64,000 nucleotides of DNA from UBA11865 sp963749825 (GCA_963749825.1 CAVVOI010000013.1:256038-320037), one strand, 5' to 3'; shown: positions 52,595 to 60,606, counted from the first letter of the stretch. Made by a program: numbers and translations. Notes: a model not told the origin generated them from the sequence alone.

Positions 52595-53173
52595 TCACAG
52601 CTCGATCTCGTCTAACATCTGGGCCAACATTTTTCTAGCCCTAAATAAATCGCTTTTAACACTGCTTATGGAACGATCGAGGGTTTCCGCCATTTCCTCA
52701 TAGCTCAATCCTTGAAAATGCCGTAATTCGATCACGGCTCGATATTGGGGTGGCAAACGCAGGATCTTTGCTCGAACTTGACCGGCTGATTCATTGGCGA
52801 CTGCTTCTTGCTCCGGCGACGGTCCGGCACAGCGCCAGTCATCCATGCTCGCTTTTTCTTGGTTGGGCCGGTTAACATCCGTTGCCGTTACCGCCGGCCT
52901 AACACGTTCCTTTTCCAGCATATTTAAACAGACATTGATGGCGATTCGTTTGAGCCAGGGAACGAGCGGCCGTTTTTCGTCGAAGGTGTCCAGCGCTCGA
53001 AATGCTCGCAAAAAAGTATCTTGGGCGGCATCTTCAGCATCACGCCTGTTGCCGAACATCCGGTAAGCTACATTAAAAATTCCTACCTGGTGGCGTCTCA
53101 CCAGGATCTCAAAGGCCATAAAATCACCTTGCCGGGTGGCTAAAATCAACTCGCGATCGTCTGTTACAGACAT
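52595..53173 (-). CDS. ECF-type RNA polymerase sigma factor
   Basis: 192 residues. Region 2 contains FEILVRRHQVGIFNVAYRM and DAEDAAQDTFLRAFRAL; region 4 contains LPPQYRAVIELRHFQGLSYE and SISSVKSDLFRARKML. This is a standard ECF41-unrelated, SigE/SigW-like factor, paired with the zinc anti-sigma encoded next to it. Possible autoregulation is suggested by a CAACTT...TAATAT pair upstream (about 53180-53215, minus strand). The gene is divergent from the cysteine operon, with the two promoters close together. Confidence 0.92.
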   Translation of the reverse strand: MSVTDDRELILATRQGDFMAFEILVRRHQVGIFNVAYRMFGNRRDAEDAAQDTFLRAFRALDTFDEKRPLVPWLKRIAINVCLNMLEKERVRPAVTATDVNRPNQEKASMDDWRCAGPSPEQEAVANESAGQVRAKILRLPPQYRAVIELRHFQGLSYEEMAETLDRSISSVKSDLFRARKMLAQMLDEIEL

Positions 53174-53196
53174 GTCTACCAGATATTACCGTCATT

Positions 53197-53243
53197 GTGC
53201 CAAAAAAGTTGCAGCAAAATACGGCAAGATTCACTTTTGGCAC
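53197..53243. repeat. Inverted repeat between the ECF sigma gene and the cysteine operon
   Basis: GTGCCAAAA (53197-53205) and TTTTGGCAC (53235-53243) form a 9-bp inverted repeat separated by 29 bp. One arm is within the likely ECF promoter, the other is 26 bp upstream of the -35 box of the cys promoter. It may bind a regulator acting on both operons. It has the TGGCAC of sigma54 sites, but no GC at the matching -12 position, so sigma54 is unlikely. Confidence 0.45.
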
Positions 53244-53268
53244 CTCGTTTTTTTGGAATCTTGATTAC

Positions 53269-53296
53269 TTGACATCGAAATCGCCTGTGCTATACT
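53269..53296 (+). promoter_or_regulatory. Sigma70-type promoter of the cysteine operon
   Basis: Perfect TTGACA (53269-53274), 16-nt spacer, TATACT (53291-53296; five of six). Transcription should start at about 53303, giving a 226-nt leader before the cysteine synthase ATG at 53529. Confidence 0.8.
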
Positions 53297-53337
53297 CTCG
53301 CCTAAGTAGGTTTTTATCAAAATATTGAGGTTTATTC

Positions 53338-53376
53338 ATGTTGCGACAATGCATGTGTATGAGGCGAGGGAGATAG
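53338..53376 (+). CDS. Cys-containing leader peptide
   Basis: A 13-codon ORF (12 residues and TAG) encoding MLRQCMCMRRGR. It has GAGG eight bases before the ATG and starts about 35 nt after the predicted transcription start. Two of its twelve codons are Cys (TGC at 53350, TGT at 53356), a residue otherwise rare in this window. Its stop codon lies inside the 5' half of an alternative RNA pairing that competes with the terminator downstream. This is the layout of an amino-acid leader peptide; translation has not been shown. Confidence 0.6.
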   Translation: MLRQCMCMRRGR

Positions 53377-53474
53377 CTGCTTCGTCCCGATCTTGAAAGC
53401 AAGGCGATAGATTGACCAACGGCGGCAGCCACACCCTCGCAGAAGCGACCCGGTAGGCATTAGCCGCCGTTTTT
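53364..53474 (+). promoter_or_regulatory. Putative cysteine attenuator (antiterminator/terminator)
   Basis: Terminator: ACGGCGGC (53419-53426) with GCCGCCGT (53463-53470), then TTTTGTTTT. Alternative nested pairings: GCGAGGG (53364-53370) with CCCTCGC (53434-53440), and GCTGC (53376-53380) with GCAGC (53425-53429); the latter takes two bases of the terminator's left arm. A ribosome resting on the TAG (53374-53376) would cover the 5' halves and allow the terminator; a ribosome waiting at the Cys codons would leave them more exposed. The terminator loop is long (36 nt), and the model is by eye only. Confidence 0.6.
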
Positions 53475-53528
53475 GTTTTCTACAGAAATTTATCATCTTT
53501 TATCTCTTGCTTTAGGAATAACTACATT

Positions 53529-54488
53529 ATGTTGTCAACAATCGAAAAAACCGACCACCTCTTCAAATTCCCTTCTACTACCCCAGTGACAAGCCTGGAA
53601 GCCCAGGTTGGAAATACACCCCTATTGCATCTGAGCCGGATTGCGGCCGCCAAATTACCACAAACCGTTCAATTGTATGCCAAAGCGGAATGGTTCAATC
53701 CAAGCGGATCAGTTAAGGATCGGCCGGCGCTCAATATCATCCGTACAGGCGAATGGTTAGGTTTGTTAAAGCCCGGCCTGATCCTGCTGGATTCCACCTC
53801 TGGTAACATGGGCATCGCCTACGCTATGCTAGGCGCCGCTCGTGGATACCGGGTGAAATTGGTTTTGCCTGAAAATGTTAGCCCAGAGCGCATCGCCATT
53901 CTTCGCGCTTATGGCGCTGACTTATCATTCACAGATCCGTTGGAAGGCTCTGATGGCGCGATGATAGAAGCCAAACGTTTGGCCGAAGAGAATGGCCACG
54001 ATTATTTTTACGCGAACCAATATAATAATCCGGCTAATTGGCAAGCTCATTACTTCACGACAGCCAATGAGATCTGGAGCCAAACCGGCGGACGGATCAC
54101 TCATTTTGTAGCCGGTCTGGGCACCAGCGGCACCTTTGTCGGCACATCGCGCCGGCTTAAGGAGTTGAATCCCTACGTCGAAACGGTCTCGATTCAACCC
54201 GATAGCCCATTTAATGGTTTGGAAGGTTTGAAGCATATGGCCACAGCTATCCAGCCGGGTATCTATGACCCGCATCTGGCTGATAGAAGCGTAACAGTTA
54301 AAACCGAGGCTGCTTACGACATGGCCCGGGATTTAGCCCGGCAGGAAGGGTTGTTTGTGGGCATCTCGGCCGCGGCTGCCGTGGCGGCTGCGGTCGATGT
54401 GGCTCGTCATTTGACTGATGCCATCATCGTCACCGTTTTGCCCGACAATGGATTTAAGTATCTCAGCGAAAGATTCTGGCGCGAATAA
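53529..54488 (+). CDS. cysM: Cysteine synthase family protein (CysM-like)
   Basis: 319 residues, PLP fold type II. The PLP lysine is in NPSGSVKDRPALNII, the substrate loop is STSGNMGIAYAM, and the phosphate-binding GLGTSGTFVGTSRRLKE follows. The gene context (JAMM peptidase, sulfur carrier, E1-rhodanese) indicates the CysM branch that takes sulfur from a protein thiocarboxylate (CysO-COSH in Mycobacterium) and joins it to O-phosphoserine or O-acetylserine. AGGAA lies 12 nt before the ATG. It is the first main gene after the Cys leader. A close alternative is a regular O-acetylserine sulfhydrylase using free sulfide. Confidence 0.9.
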   Translation: MLSTIEKTDHLFKFPSTTPVTSLEAQVGNTPLLHLSRIAAAKLPQTVQLYAKAEWFNPSGSVKDRPALNIIRTGEWLGLLKPGLILLDSTSGNMGIAYAMLGAARGYRVKLVLPENVSPERIAILRAYGADLSFTDPLEGSDGAMIEAKRLAEENGHDYFYANQYNNPANWQAHYFTTANEIWSQTGGRITHFVAGLGTSGTFVGTSRRLKELNPYVETVSIQPDSPFNGLEGLKHMATAIQPGIYDPHLADRSVTVKTEAAYDMARDLARQEGLFVGISAAAAVAAAVDVARHLTDAIIVTVLPDNGFKYLSERFWRE

Positions 54489-54554
54489 GGTCAGCTACAT
54501 GAAATTGGCTGGATTATTGGCTAGTGACGGGCCACAGACTATCATTGTGACAAG

Positions 54555-54986
54555 ATGTTAAGATTGACGAAACAAATACGAGATCGAATAAACGCCCACG
54601 GCGTCAAATCTTATCCCTACGAGGGATGCGGCGTTTTGTTGGGACAGGTAAAGGATGGCGATAACATCGTATTCGGTATCTTACCTGTGCCTAATAGCTG
54701 GGCTGATGAAGAAGAGAAACGAGAACGATTTCTCATATGCGATCAAGATATGTTTCGGGCTGAGTTAGCGGCCGCCGAATTAGGCGTCGATGTCATCGGT
54801 ATATTTCATAGCCACCCCGATCACCCACCCATCGCCTCTCCTCGTGATTTGGCATGGGCGGCTTGGCCTGGTCACTCATATCTCATCACAGAGGTATGGG
54901 AGCGGAAGCCAGGTGACAGCCGATCCTGGCAGTTGCTCAATGATCGTTCCGGATTTTTTGAAGAGACGATTGAAATCGGCGAGTGA
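54555..54986 (+). CDS. mec: M67/JAMM metallopeptidase (Mec-type)
   Basis: 143 residues. The JAMM zinc site is complete: Glu in YPYEGCGVLLGQ and HSHPDHPPIASPRDLAWA with His, His and Asp ligands and the conserved Ser. In mycobacteria Mec releases cysteine from the CysO-Cys adduct; similar enzymes also process ubiquitin-like sulfur carriers. Its position between the cysteine synthase and the carrier gene supports the first role. The gap to cysM is 66 bp; no clear ribosome binding site is seen, GTGACAAGATG precedes it. The start could be the ATG at 54555 only. Confidence 0.9.
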   Translation: MLRLTKQIRDRINAHGVKSYPYEGCGVLLGQVKDGDNIVFGILPVPNSWADEEEKRERFLICDQDMFRAELAAAELGVDVIGIFHSHPDHPPIASPRDLAWAAWPGHSYLITEVWERKPGDSRSWQLLNDRSGFFEETIEIGE

Positions 54987-55064
54987 ACACGGATCGCAAA
55001 ACACTTGGTGATAGATTCTCTAGCCGCTGAACAAAAAAATTAACAGGATAGGAGAAGTAAGTAG

Positions 55065-55334
55065 ATGCCAACATTCCGAATACCAACGCCACTCCGGCCA
55101 TATTCTGACGGCAACAGCCAGGTCCAGGTTGCGGGTGGGACCGTGGGTGATGCCCTAAATGATCTGACCAGCCAATACCCGGATTTACGTCAACATCTCT
55201 ATGATGGACCAAAGCTGCGTAGTTTCGTCAATATTTACCTGAACCAGGAAGATATTCGTTATGGAGACGGCGTGGAAACGGCCGTCGAGGACGAAGATAC
55301 CATCATGATAATCCCTTCTATTGCCGGTGGATAA
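55065..55334 (+). CDS. cysO: MoaD/ThiS-type sulfur carrier protein (CysO-like)
   Basis: 89 residues, beta-grasp fold. The C-terminus is IMIIPSIAGG, so the protein ends with the free diglycine that is adenylated by an E1 enzyme and converted to a thiocarboxylate. No processing is needed before activation. The family-typical hydrophobic VNIYLNQEDIRYGDGVETAV is present. AGGAG lies nine bases before the ATG. Neighbours (CysM, Mec, MoeZ-like) suggest it is the sulfur donor for cysteine. Confidence 0.92.
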   Translation: MPTFRIPTPLRPYSDGNSQVQVAGGTVGDALNDLTSQYPDLRQHLYDGPKLRSFVNIYLNQEDIRYGDGVETAVEDEDTIMIIPSIAGG

Positions 55335-55375
55335 GCTACAACAAATAACCTGAGATCGTTATCAAACCTTGCACT

Positions 55376-55413
55376 AGGTTCCTTGCAGGCACAGTCTAGG
55401 AACCTGGGCACTT
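55376..55413 (+). other. Intercistronic hairpin
   Basis: AGGTTCCT (55376-55383) with AGGAACCT (55398-55405), 8-bp perfect stem and 14-nt loop, followed after seven bases by TTTTCTT. The gap between the stem and U residues makes it a weak terminator at best; it may be a processing or stability element that lowers expression of the last three genes. Confidence 0.4.
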
Positions 55414-55446
55414 TTCTTAAACCCATCTAAGGCAGGAGATATAGTG

Positions 55447-55905
55447 ATGAACGAGCAAAAGAGCGCTCGAATGGTCGATCATTCGGCCTTAAGAGTAAAT
55501 CAGGCTTTTATCATTGTGCTTCTCATCGTTGCCTTTTTGTTAGACACATGGTTGCTGGTTGCCCTGGTCGGCGCGATCATGCTGCTGGGCACGGCCGTTC
55601 CACGATTTTCACTCTTTAAACAGGTCTACGCTCGCGGGCTAAAGCCTTCTGGCCTGGTAAAGTCTGATGTAATCCCGGATAACCCTGAACCTCACCGTTT
55701 TGCCCAGGGCTTCGGCGGGGTGGTCCTTGCTATGGCGGTCCTGTCTTTGTTGCTAGGACAGACTGTGTTTGGCTGGGCTCTTGTTTGGTTGGTAATAGCC
55801 CTGGCGAGCCTTAATCTTTTTCTGGGTTTTTGCGCGGGCTGCTTCTTGTACTATCAGCTCAACCGGTTCAAAGTGCCCGGCTTCGAACGTAGCCCTATCA
55901 GGTGA
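55447..55905 (+). CDS. DUF4395 membrane protein
   Basis: 152 residues from ATG 55447 (the preceding GTG is the alternative; GGAGAT is upstream). Four hydrophobic segments in two pairs: FIIVLLIVAFLLDTWLLVAL with the next, and VVLAMAVLSLLLGQTVFGWA with a further one. Between the pairs lies a cytosolic loop, and the last helix carries the paired cysteines FCAGCFLYY typical of DUF4395. The Cys pair in a membrane protein next to a thioredoxin suggests thiol or sulfane sulfur traffic across the membrane (inference). Function is not established in the family. Confidence 0.88.
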   Translation: MNEQKSARMVDHSALRVNQAFIIVLLIVAFLLDTWLLVALVGAIMLLGTAVPRFSLFKQVYARGLKPSGLVKSDVIPDNPEPHRFAQGFGGVVLAMAVLSLLLGQTVFGWALVWLVIALASLNLFLGFCAGCFLYYQLNRFKVPGFERSPIR

Positions 55906-55932
55906 TTGGCTGTGACCGGTGATTGAATAACG

Positions 55933-56322
55933 ATGGTAGAACGTCTTATCCTGACCTTACTTCTGGTTTTGATTGGCCTGGCTCTCTTCTACGCCTGGCG
56001 ACATACCCATATGTGGCGTGCTAACAAAGCAGGAATGACTGCAGCTGCCCCATTGGACCAGCCATCCTTATTGTACTTTCGCAGTGATAGCTGCGCGCCT
56101 TGCCACACCCAGGCTTATTACATACAAGCTCTCGAAAGGGAGTATAACGGGCGAGTGGCCATCCAAAACATCGATGTCGAATTGCAGCCTGAGGTTGCAT
56201 CCCAATACGGTGTTTTCACCTTGCCCACAATTGTGATCGTCGATCGAAAGGGAACGGTCCGGCATATCAATTATGGATTGACGGATGCAACCAAACTGGC
56301 CCAACAATTGGAGAACAACTGA
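55933..56322 (+). CDS. Membrane-anchored thioredoxin-fold protein
   Basis: 129 residues. A single N-terminal helix (LILTLLLVLIGLALFYAW) anchors a thioredoxin domain with active site CAPC in FRSDSCAPCHTQ and the cis-Pro loop TLPTIVIV. Its stop TGA overlaps the next ATG by one base, so it is translationally linked to the moeZ-like gene. Likely role: thiol-disulfide exchange with the DUF4395 protein or with persulfide intermediates of the sulfur carrier pathway (inference). Orientation of the domain, inside or out, cannot be fixed by sequence; the basic residues after the helix (WRHTHMWR) favour the domain in the cytoplasm. Confidence 0.88.
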   Translation: MVERLILTLLLVLIGLALFYAWRHTHMWRANKAGMTAAAPLDQPSLLYFRSDSCAPCHTQAYYIQALEREYNGRVAIQNIDVELQPEVASQYGVFTLPTIVIVDRKGTVRHINYGLTDATKLAQQLENN

Positions 56323-57530
56323 TGACAATCAAAGAATTGATCGCACCGGAAGCCATCGCCCTGACTAACGAAGAGATCCGCCGATATAGCCGGCATTTGA
56401 TCATGCCTGAGGTGGGCATGGAAGGGCAAAAGAAGCTAAAGGCGGCGAGCGTCTTGCTCATCGGTGCTGGAGGATTAGGTTCACCGTTGGCCATGTACCT
56501 AGCTGCGGCCGGTATCGGCCGGATTGGCCTGGTCGACTATGATGTGGTTTCGTACTCCAACTTGCAGCGACAGGTGATCCACGGCACAAGCAGTGTAGGC
56601 CGGCCGAAACTAGAAAGCGCCAAAGAGCGAATCAACGACATCAATCCATTTGTCCAGGTGGATACTTACGGCGTGCCGTTGACTTCGGAGAATGCACTGG
56701 CGATCATGGAGCCTTACGATGTGATCATCGACGGCACCGACAATTTTCCAACTCGTTATCTGACCAATGATGCCTGCGTTTTATTGGGTAAACCCAATGT
56801 CTATGGCAGCATCTTTCGTTTTGAGGGCCAGGCTTCGGTATTTTATGCTGAAGAAGGTCCTTGCTATCGCTGTCTTTTCCCAGAACCGCCGCCGCCGGGC
56901 CTGGTTCCCAGCTGCGCCGAAGGTGGTGTATTGGGTGTCTTGCCAGGGACCATCGGGGCGATCCAGGCGACCGAGGCAATCAAACTGATCCTGGGAACGG
57001 GCACATCGTTGATCGGCCGTCTCTTATTGTACGATGCCTTGAACATGGAATTCGATGAGGTTCGCCTGCGCAAGAACCCGGAATGTCCCGTATGTGGTCC
57101 AGAACCTACCGTAACCGAACTGATTGATTACGAACAATTCTGTGGTGTGCCGGCCCATGACCATAGCTTGTACACGGCCGGGATGGACGGCGCCGAACTG
57201 GCCCGGGTGCCTCAAATGTCGCCTTCAGAATTGAGCGAACGCCTAAATGCCGGCGACCAGCTGGTCATACTGGATGTGCGCGAACCACATGAATGGGCGA
57301 TTTCGAATCTGAGCCATTTGGGTGCGGTTCTCATTCCTAAAAACCGGGTTCTGGAGCGCATGGGCGAATTGGATACCGCTCAAGAAATCGTGGTCCAATG
57401 CCGCAGCGGCGCCCGCAGTGCTGAGATCGTTAATTTACTGCAGCAGCATGGTTATAAAAAACTCCATAATCTTGAGGGCGGCATCAATCGTTGGGCCCTA
57501 GAGATCGATCCCAGCATTCCGATCTATTGA
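56322..57530 (+). CDS. moeZ: MoeB/ThiF-type adenylyltransferase-sulfurtransferase (MoeZ-like)
   Basis: 402 residues. The E1-like domain (about 15-265) carries GAGGLGSPLAMYLAAAG, GLVDYDVVSYSNLQRQ, the adenylating Arg/Lys region, and zinc cysteines CYRCLF and CPVCGP. The rhodanese domain (about 290-400) ends with the active loop CRSGARS. It adenylates the diglycine of a sulfur carrier and loads it with sulfur from its rhodanese persulfide. In mycobacteria MoeZ activates CysO. It is the last gene of the cysteine operon, directly overlapping the thioredoxin gene. Confidence 0.94.
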   Translation: MTIKELIAPEAIALTNEEIRRYSRHLIMPEVGMEGQKKLKAASVLLIGAGGLGSPLAMYLAAAGIGRIGLVDYDVVSYSNLQRQVIHGTSSVGRPKLESAKERINDINPFVQVDTYGVPLTSENALAIMEPYDVIIDGTDNFPTRYLTNDACVLLGKPNVYGSIFRFEGQASVFYAEEGPCYRCLFPEPPPPGLVPSCAEGGVLGVLPGTIGAIQATEAIKLILGTGTSLIGRLLLYDALNMEFDEVRLRKNPECPVCGPEPTVTELIDYEQFCGVPAHDHSLYTAGMDGAELARVPQMSPSELSERLNAGDQLVILDVREPHEWAISNLSHLGAVLIPKNRVLERMGELDTAQEIVVQCRSGARSAEIVNLLQQHGYKKLHNLEGGINRWALEIDPSIPIY

Positions 57531-57763
57531 TCCCGTACTTAGCAGACGCCGGGATGAAAGCAGCATTCTAGCGGCGTAAAATATCAGCCTCTTCCCACAA
57601 AGGTGTAGGGCCACGAAAAGAAATAGCCGTGGGCTTACGTGTTTTAGAGCCAAGAATCTACCGTGCTCCCACCTCGGTTACGCCGAGAAATCACCGCTTT
57701 CATTGAGAGGATATGGCTAGAATGCCAAATGGATGCCGGGATCATTAGCTCATAGTCGCTAAT
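57531..57763. other. Intergenic stretch between convergent operons
   Basis: No gene seen. Small inverted repeats (CCACG...CGTGG near 57612-57634; CTCGG-ttacg-CCGAG near 57673-57687) could help end the cysteine operon transcript, but none has a proper U run. Confidence 0.4.
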
Positions 57764-57807
57764 AAAAAAAAGAGCCTGTTACCGGTTAGTGCTTTCCGGT
57801 AACAGGC
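57764..57807 (-). terminator. Rho-independent terminator of the PLP-enzyme operon
   Basis: Perfect 12-bp stem GCCTGTTACCGG (57774-57785) / CCGGTAACAGGC (57796-57807) with a 10-nt loop, followed on the minus strand by CTC and eight U (A run at 57764-57771). It ends the minus-strand operon whose last gene stops at 57837. Confidence 0.92.
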
Positions 57808-57836
57808 CGATGTCTAAAAGCTGGCCTATATTATAG

Positions 57837-59297
57837 CTATAGCAAGCCAACCCTATCATTGAAAGCTTCGATCATCTCGTCGATCTGTTCGGTCTGGGGT
57901 TGAATGCCGGTCCAGTAATCCGGATCGTACCACTGGGCCTGGATCTCCTCGTATGATTTTCCTTGTTGTTCCACCCAGGTGAAATACTTCAGATTGTGGA
58001 TCCGTTGGCGGTCATAATAACCCAACTCCTCGACATAGTCGGTGGTGGTGCCCATCAGGAATCGATGATAGGCGCCGGCCGCGTCTAGGGGGCCAAATTC
58101 ACCTTCTTCTTCACGAAGTTCCAAGATCCGGCTCTGATACATCTCCATCGAATCGGTGGCGATGGTCAGGACGATGTCCTCTGGCCCAAGTTCGTAATAC
58201 TTGGCGAATTTCATCGAGGAAAGCATATTGGCCACGCTAGAAATGCCCAGGAGAGGTAGTTTTTCCACAAATTCGAGCGATACGCCTTGGGAAACCAGAT
58301 ATTCTTGGCCGGAAGGTTCATTAAACAGGCGAATCAAGCCCATCGGGGCATCATCGTCAATGGCCATGACCATGTCGGTGTTTTTGACATTGTGAATCCA
58401 GGGCACATGTTTGTCGCCAATGCCCTCGATTCGGTGAGCGCCAAAGCCGTTATTGAGCAGTGTTGGGCACTGTAGGGCTTCGCTGGCGGCGATTTTGCTG
58501 CCGGGAAATTGTTGCTTCATATAGTCGCCACAGCCAATGGTCCCGGCCGAACCGGTGGTTAATACGACGCCCCGGTAATTATCTTTGGGCCCCATAACCT
58601 GTTCCAGCACTTCCACCATGGCGTTGCCGGTGACAGCATAGTGCCAAAGATAGTTGCCGAATTCGTCAAATTGGTTGAAGATAACGATATCCTCGCCCGA
58701 AGCCCTTAACTCCCAACATTTGTCGAAGATCTCTTTTACATTACTCTCCGAGCCTGGAGTCTTAATGACCTCTCCGGCGACTGAGGCAAGCCAGTCAAAA
58801 CGTTCTTTACTCATGCCTTCAGGTAAGATGGCGATAGATTCACAGGCCAAGAGATTGGAGTCATAGGCGCCCCCTCGACAATAGTTGCCGGTTGAAGGCC
58901 AGGCAGCTTTCTGCGATGTGGGGTCGAATTGGCCGGTCACCAAACGGGGCGCCAGGCAGCCAAAAGCCGCACCAACTTTGTGGGCGCCTGTGGGAAACCA
59001 CTTTCCGACCAGAGTGATGATTCGTGCATCAACGCCCGTCAATTCTTTGGGAAACTCCAGAAAGTTAACGCCCCCAAAGCTACCACCATGGGGAATCGGG
59101 TCATTGTGCCAGCTGATGCGAAAGAGGTTCAAGGGATTGAGATCCCATAATCCTACGCCAGCCAGCTTTTCCTTGATCTCGGCCGGTATTAAATTGGGAT
59201 TCTGCATCTGTTTGAATGTGGGGATTATGATATTTCTCTCTCTTGCCTGATTCACGGCGCGATCAAGAGGTTCTTCATATAGTGTCAAATCGATCAT
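57837..59297 (-). CDS. PLP-dependent enzyme, fold type II (tryptophan synthase beta/threonine synthase superfamily)
   Basis: 486 residues. The PLP lysine is in WFPTGAHKVGAAFG; the substrate loop is PSTGNYCRGGAYD; the phosphate-binding glycines are VVLTTGSAGTIGCGDYM. The chain is longer than cysteine synthase and has a C-terminal extension rich in Tyr and Asp. Such proteins occur with carbamoyltransferase and carbamate kinase genes in ureide or amino-acid catabolic clusters (family knowledge); the reaction is not known to me. It starts 44 bp after the threonine-synthase-like gene and ends with a strong terminator. Confidence 0.82.
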   Translation of the reverse strand: MIDLTLYEEPLDRAVNQARERNIIIPTFKQMQNPNLIPAEIKEKLAGVGLWDLNPLNLFRISWHNDPIPHGGSFGGVNFLEFPKELTGVDARIITLVGKWFPTGAHKVGAAFGCLAPRLVTGQFDPTSQKAAWPSTGNYCRGGAYDSNLLACESIAILPEGMSKERFDWLASVAGEVIKTPGSESNVKEIFDKCWELRASGEDIVIFNQFDEFGNYLWHYAVTGNAMVEVLEQVMGPKDNYRGVVLTTGSAGTIGCGDYMKQQFPGSKIAASEALQCPTLLNNGFGAHRIEGIGDKHVPWIHNVKNTDMVMAIDDDAPMGLIRLFNEPSGQEYLVSQGVSLEFVEKLPLLGISSVANMLSSMKFAKYYELGPEDIVLTIATDSMEMYQSRILELREEEGEFGPLDAAGAYHRFLMGTTTDYVEELGYYDRQRIHNLKYFTWVEQQGKSYEEIQAQWYDPDYWTGIQPQTEQIDEMIEAFNDRVGLL

Positions 59298-59340
59298 TTG
59301 TTAGTTCCTTTTGCCATATTGTATAGTCGAATTCAATCGC

Positions 59341-60606
59341 TTAAACGCCTACTTCATTGGCGACAACGCGTTTAAGATCTTCCAAATTAGGGCTAACCCG
59401 GTAGGGTGTGGTTCCTACTAACTCTACTGATTTCATGGCGCCGGCGACATCTTTCAGCCCATTACCGGTGTTGAGGACGACGATGCGATCCGAAGCCGAC
59501 ACTAGACCTTCATCTACTGCCTTCACTAATCCGGCATAGGCTGCAGCTCCGGCCGGTTCGCCAAATACGCCGCTGCCCCTGGCCAAGACTGGAATGGCCG
59601 CCAAGATCTCCTCGTCTGTCACGCTGATATAGGCCCCGTTCGTCTCTTTCACCGCTGCCATGGCCTTCAGCCGATCTCTGGGCAATCCGGCGCTAATGCT
59701 GTCGGCTACCGTTTGGGCGTCAATGGGCGCTTTCGTCAGGACATCCTCGTCGTTTTCCCAGGCCTGGACCATGAAGTTGCTGCCCTCGGCCTGAACGCCT
59801 ATGAGGCGAGGCATTTTTTCGATCCAACCTAAGGCGAGCAAATCTTTTAAGCCTTTGTGCAGCCCGCCGATGATGCAACCATCGCCCACACTGACGAAGA
59901 TGGCATCTGGGGCCTGCCAATCCAATTGTTCGCATATTTCGAGCGAGGCAGTCTTTTTGCCCTCGGTCATATAGGGGTTATAGGCGGTATTGCGATTGTA
60001 CCAGCCGTACTCGGCCGCTGCTTCCAAACAGAGTTCGAAAGCGTCATCATAAGTGCCTTTTACCAGCATCACAGTTGAACCGAAGACCAGCAATTGGGCG
60101 ATTTTAGCCGGGGGAGCGGTCTCGGGTACGAAGATGACGTTGTCTTGTTTGACACTGGCACATAGGCCGCTTAGAGCAGCGGCCGCATTGCCGGTGCTGG
60201 CGGTAGTGATGATATTGGCGCCCTTTTCCCGGCCTTTGACCACGGCAATGGCGCTGGCACGATCCTTGAAGGATGCGGTTGGCTGGCGACCATCGTCTTT
60301 CACCCAAACGTGATTAAGACCTAGTTCTGCTGCCAGACGCGGTGCTGGATAGAGGGGAGTCCAGCCAACTTGTAAAGGAGGCGTTGGCGATTCTGAATCA
60401 ATAGGCAATAAAGATCGATAGCGCCAAATCGAATAATCCCGGTTCTCGCTTAACTGTTTCCGGCTTGTCTGCCGCCCTATCCGATCATAATCATAGCGAA
60501 CATCGACGATTCCTTCATTCCCATGATTGGGGCATATATATTCGATCTCATCCGGGCTATATTCTTCACCGCAGATGAGGCACTTCAAGTGTAGGATATT
60601 ATTCAT
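59341..60606 (-). CDS. Threonine synthase-like PLP enzyme
   Basis: 421 residues from ATG 60606, with GGTGGAG five bases upstream; a GTG at 60615 falls inside that site. The N-terminus has a zinc-ribbon-like CLICGEEYSPDEIEYICPN. The PLP lysine is in QPTASFKDRASAIAV, substrate loop TASTGNAAAALSG, and the glycine loop SVGDGCIIGGLHKG. This is the thrC layout; true threonine synthase converts O-phosphohomoserine to threonine. Because it sits in a cluster with carbamoyltransferases rather than with thrA or thrB, a related catabolic beta- or gamma-elimination is possible. Confidence 0.82.
   Translation of the reverse strand: MNNILHLKCLICGEEYSPDEIEYICPNHGNEGIVDVRYDYDRIGRQTSRKQLSENRDYSIWRYRSLLPIDSESPTPPLQVGWTPLYPAPRLAAELGLNHVWVKDDGRQPTASFKDRASAIAVVKGREKGANIITTASTGNAAAALSGLCASVKQDNVIFVPETAPPAKIAQLLVFGSTVMLVKGTYDDAFELCLEAAAEYGWYNRNTAYNPYMTEGKKTASLEICEQLDWQAPDAIFVSVGDGCIIGGLHKGLKDLLALGWIEKMPRLIGVQAEGSNFMVQAWENDEDVLTKAPIDAQTVADSISAGLPRDRLKAMAAVKETNGAYISVTDEEILAAIPVLARGSGVFGEPAGAAAYAGLVKAVDEGLVSASDRIVVLNTGNGLKDVAGAMKSVELVGTTPYRVSPNLEDLKRVVANEVGV

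Noticed and set aside
53197..53243. Sigma54 promoter at TGGCAC
   Set aside because: No GC dinucleotide at the required distance for the -12 element on either strand.
53303..53528. SAM or T-box riboswitch in the cysteine operon leader
   Set aside because: No T-box sequence or SAM-I core could be recognised; the Cys-containing ORF fits attenuation better.
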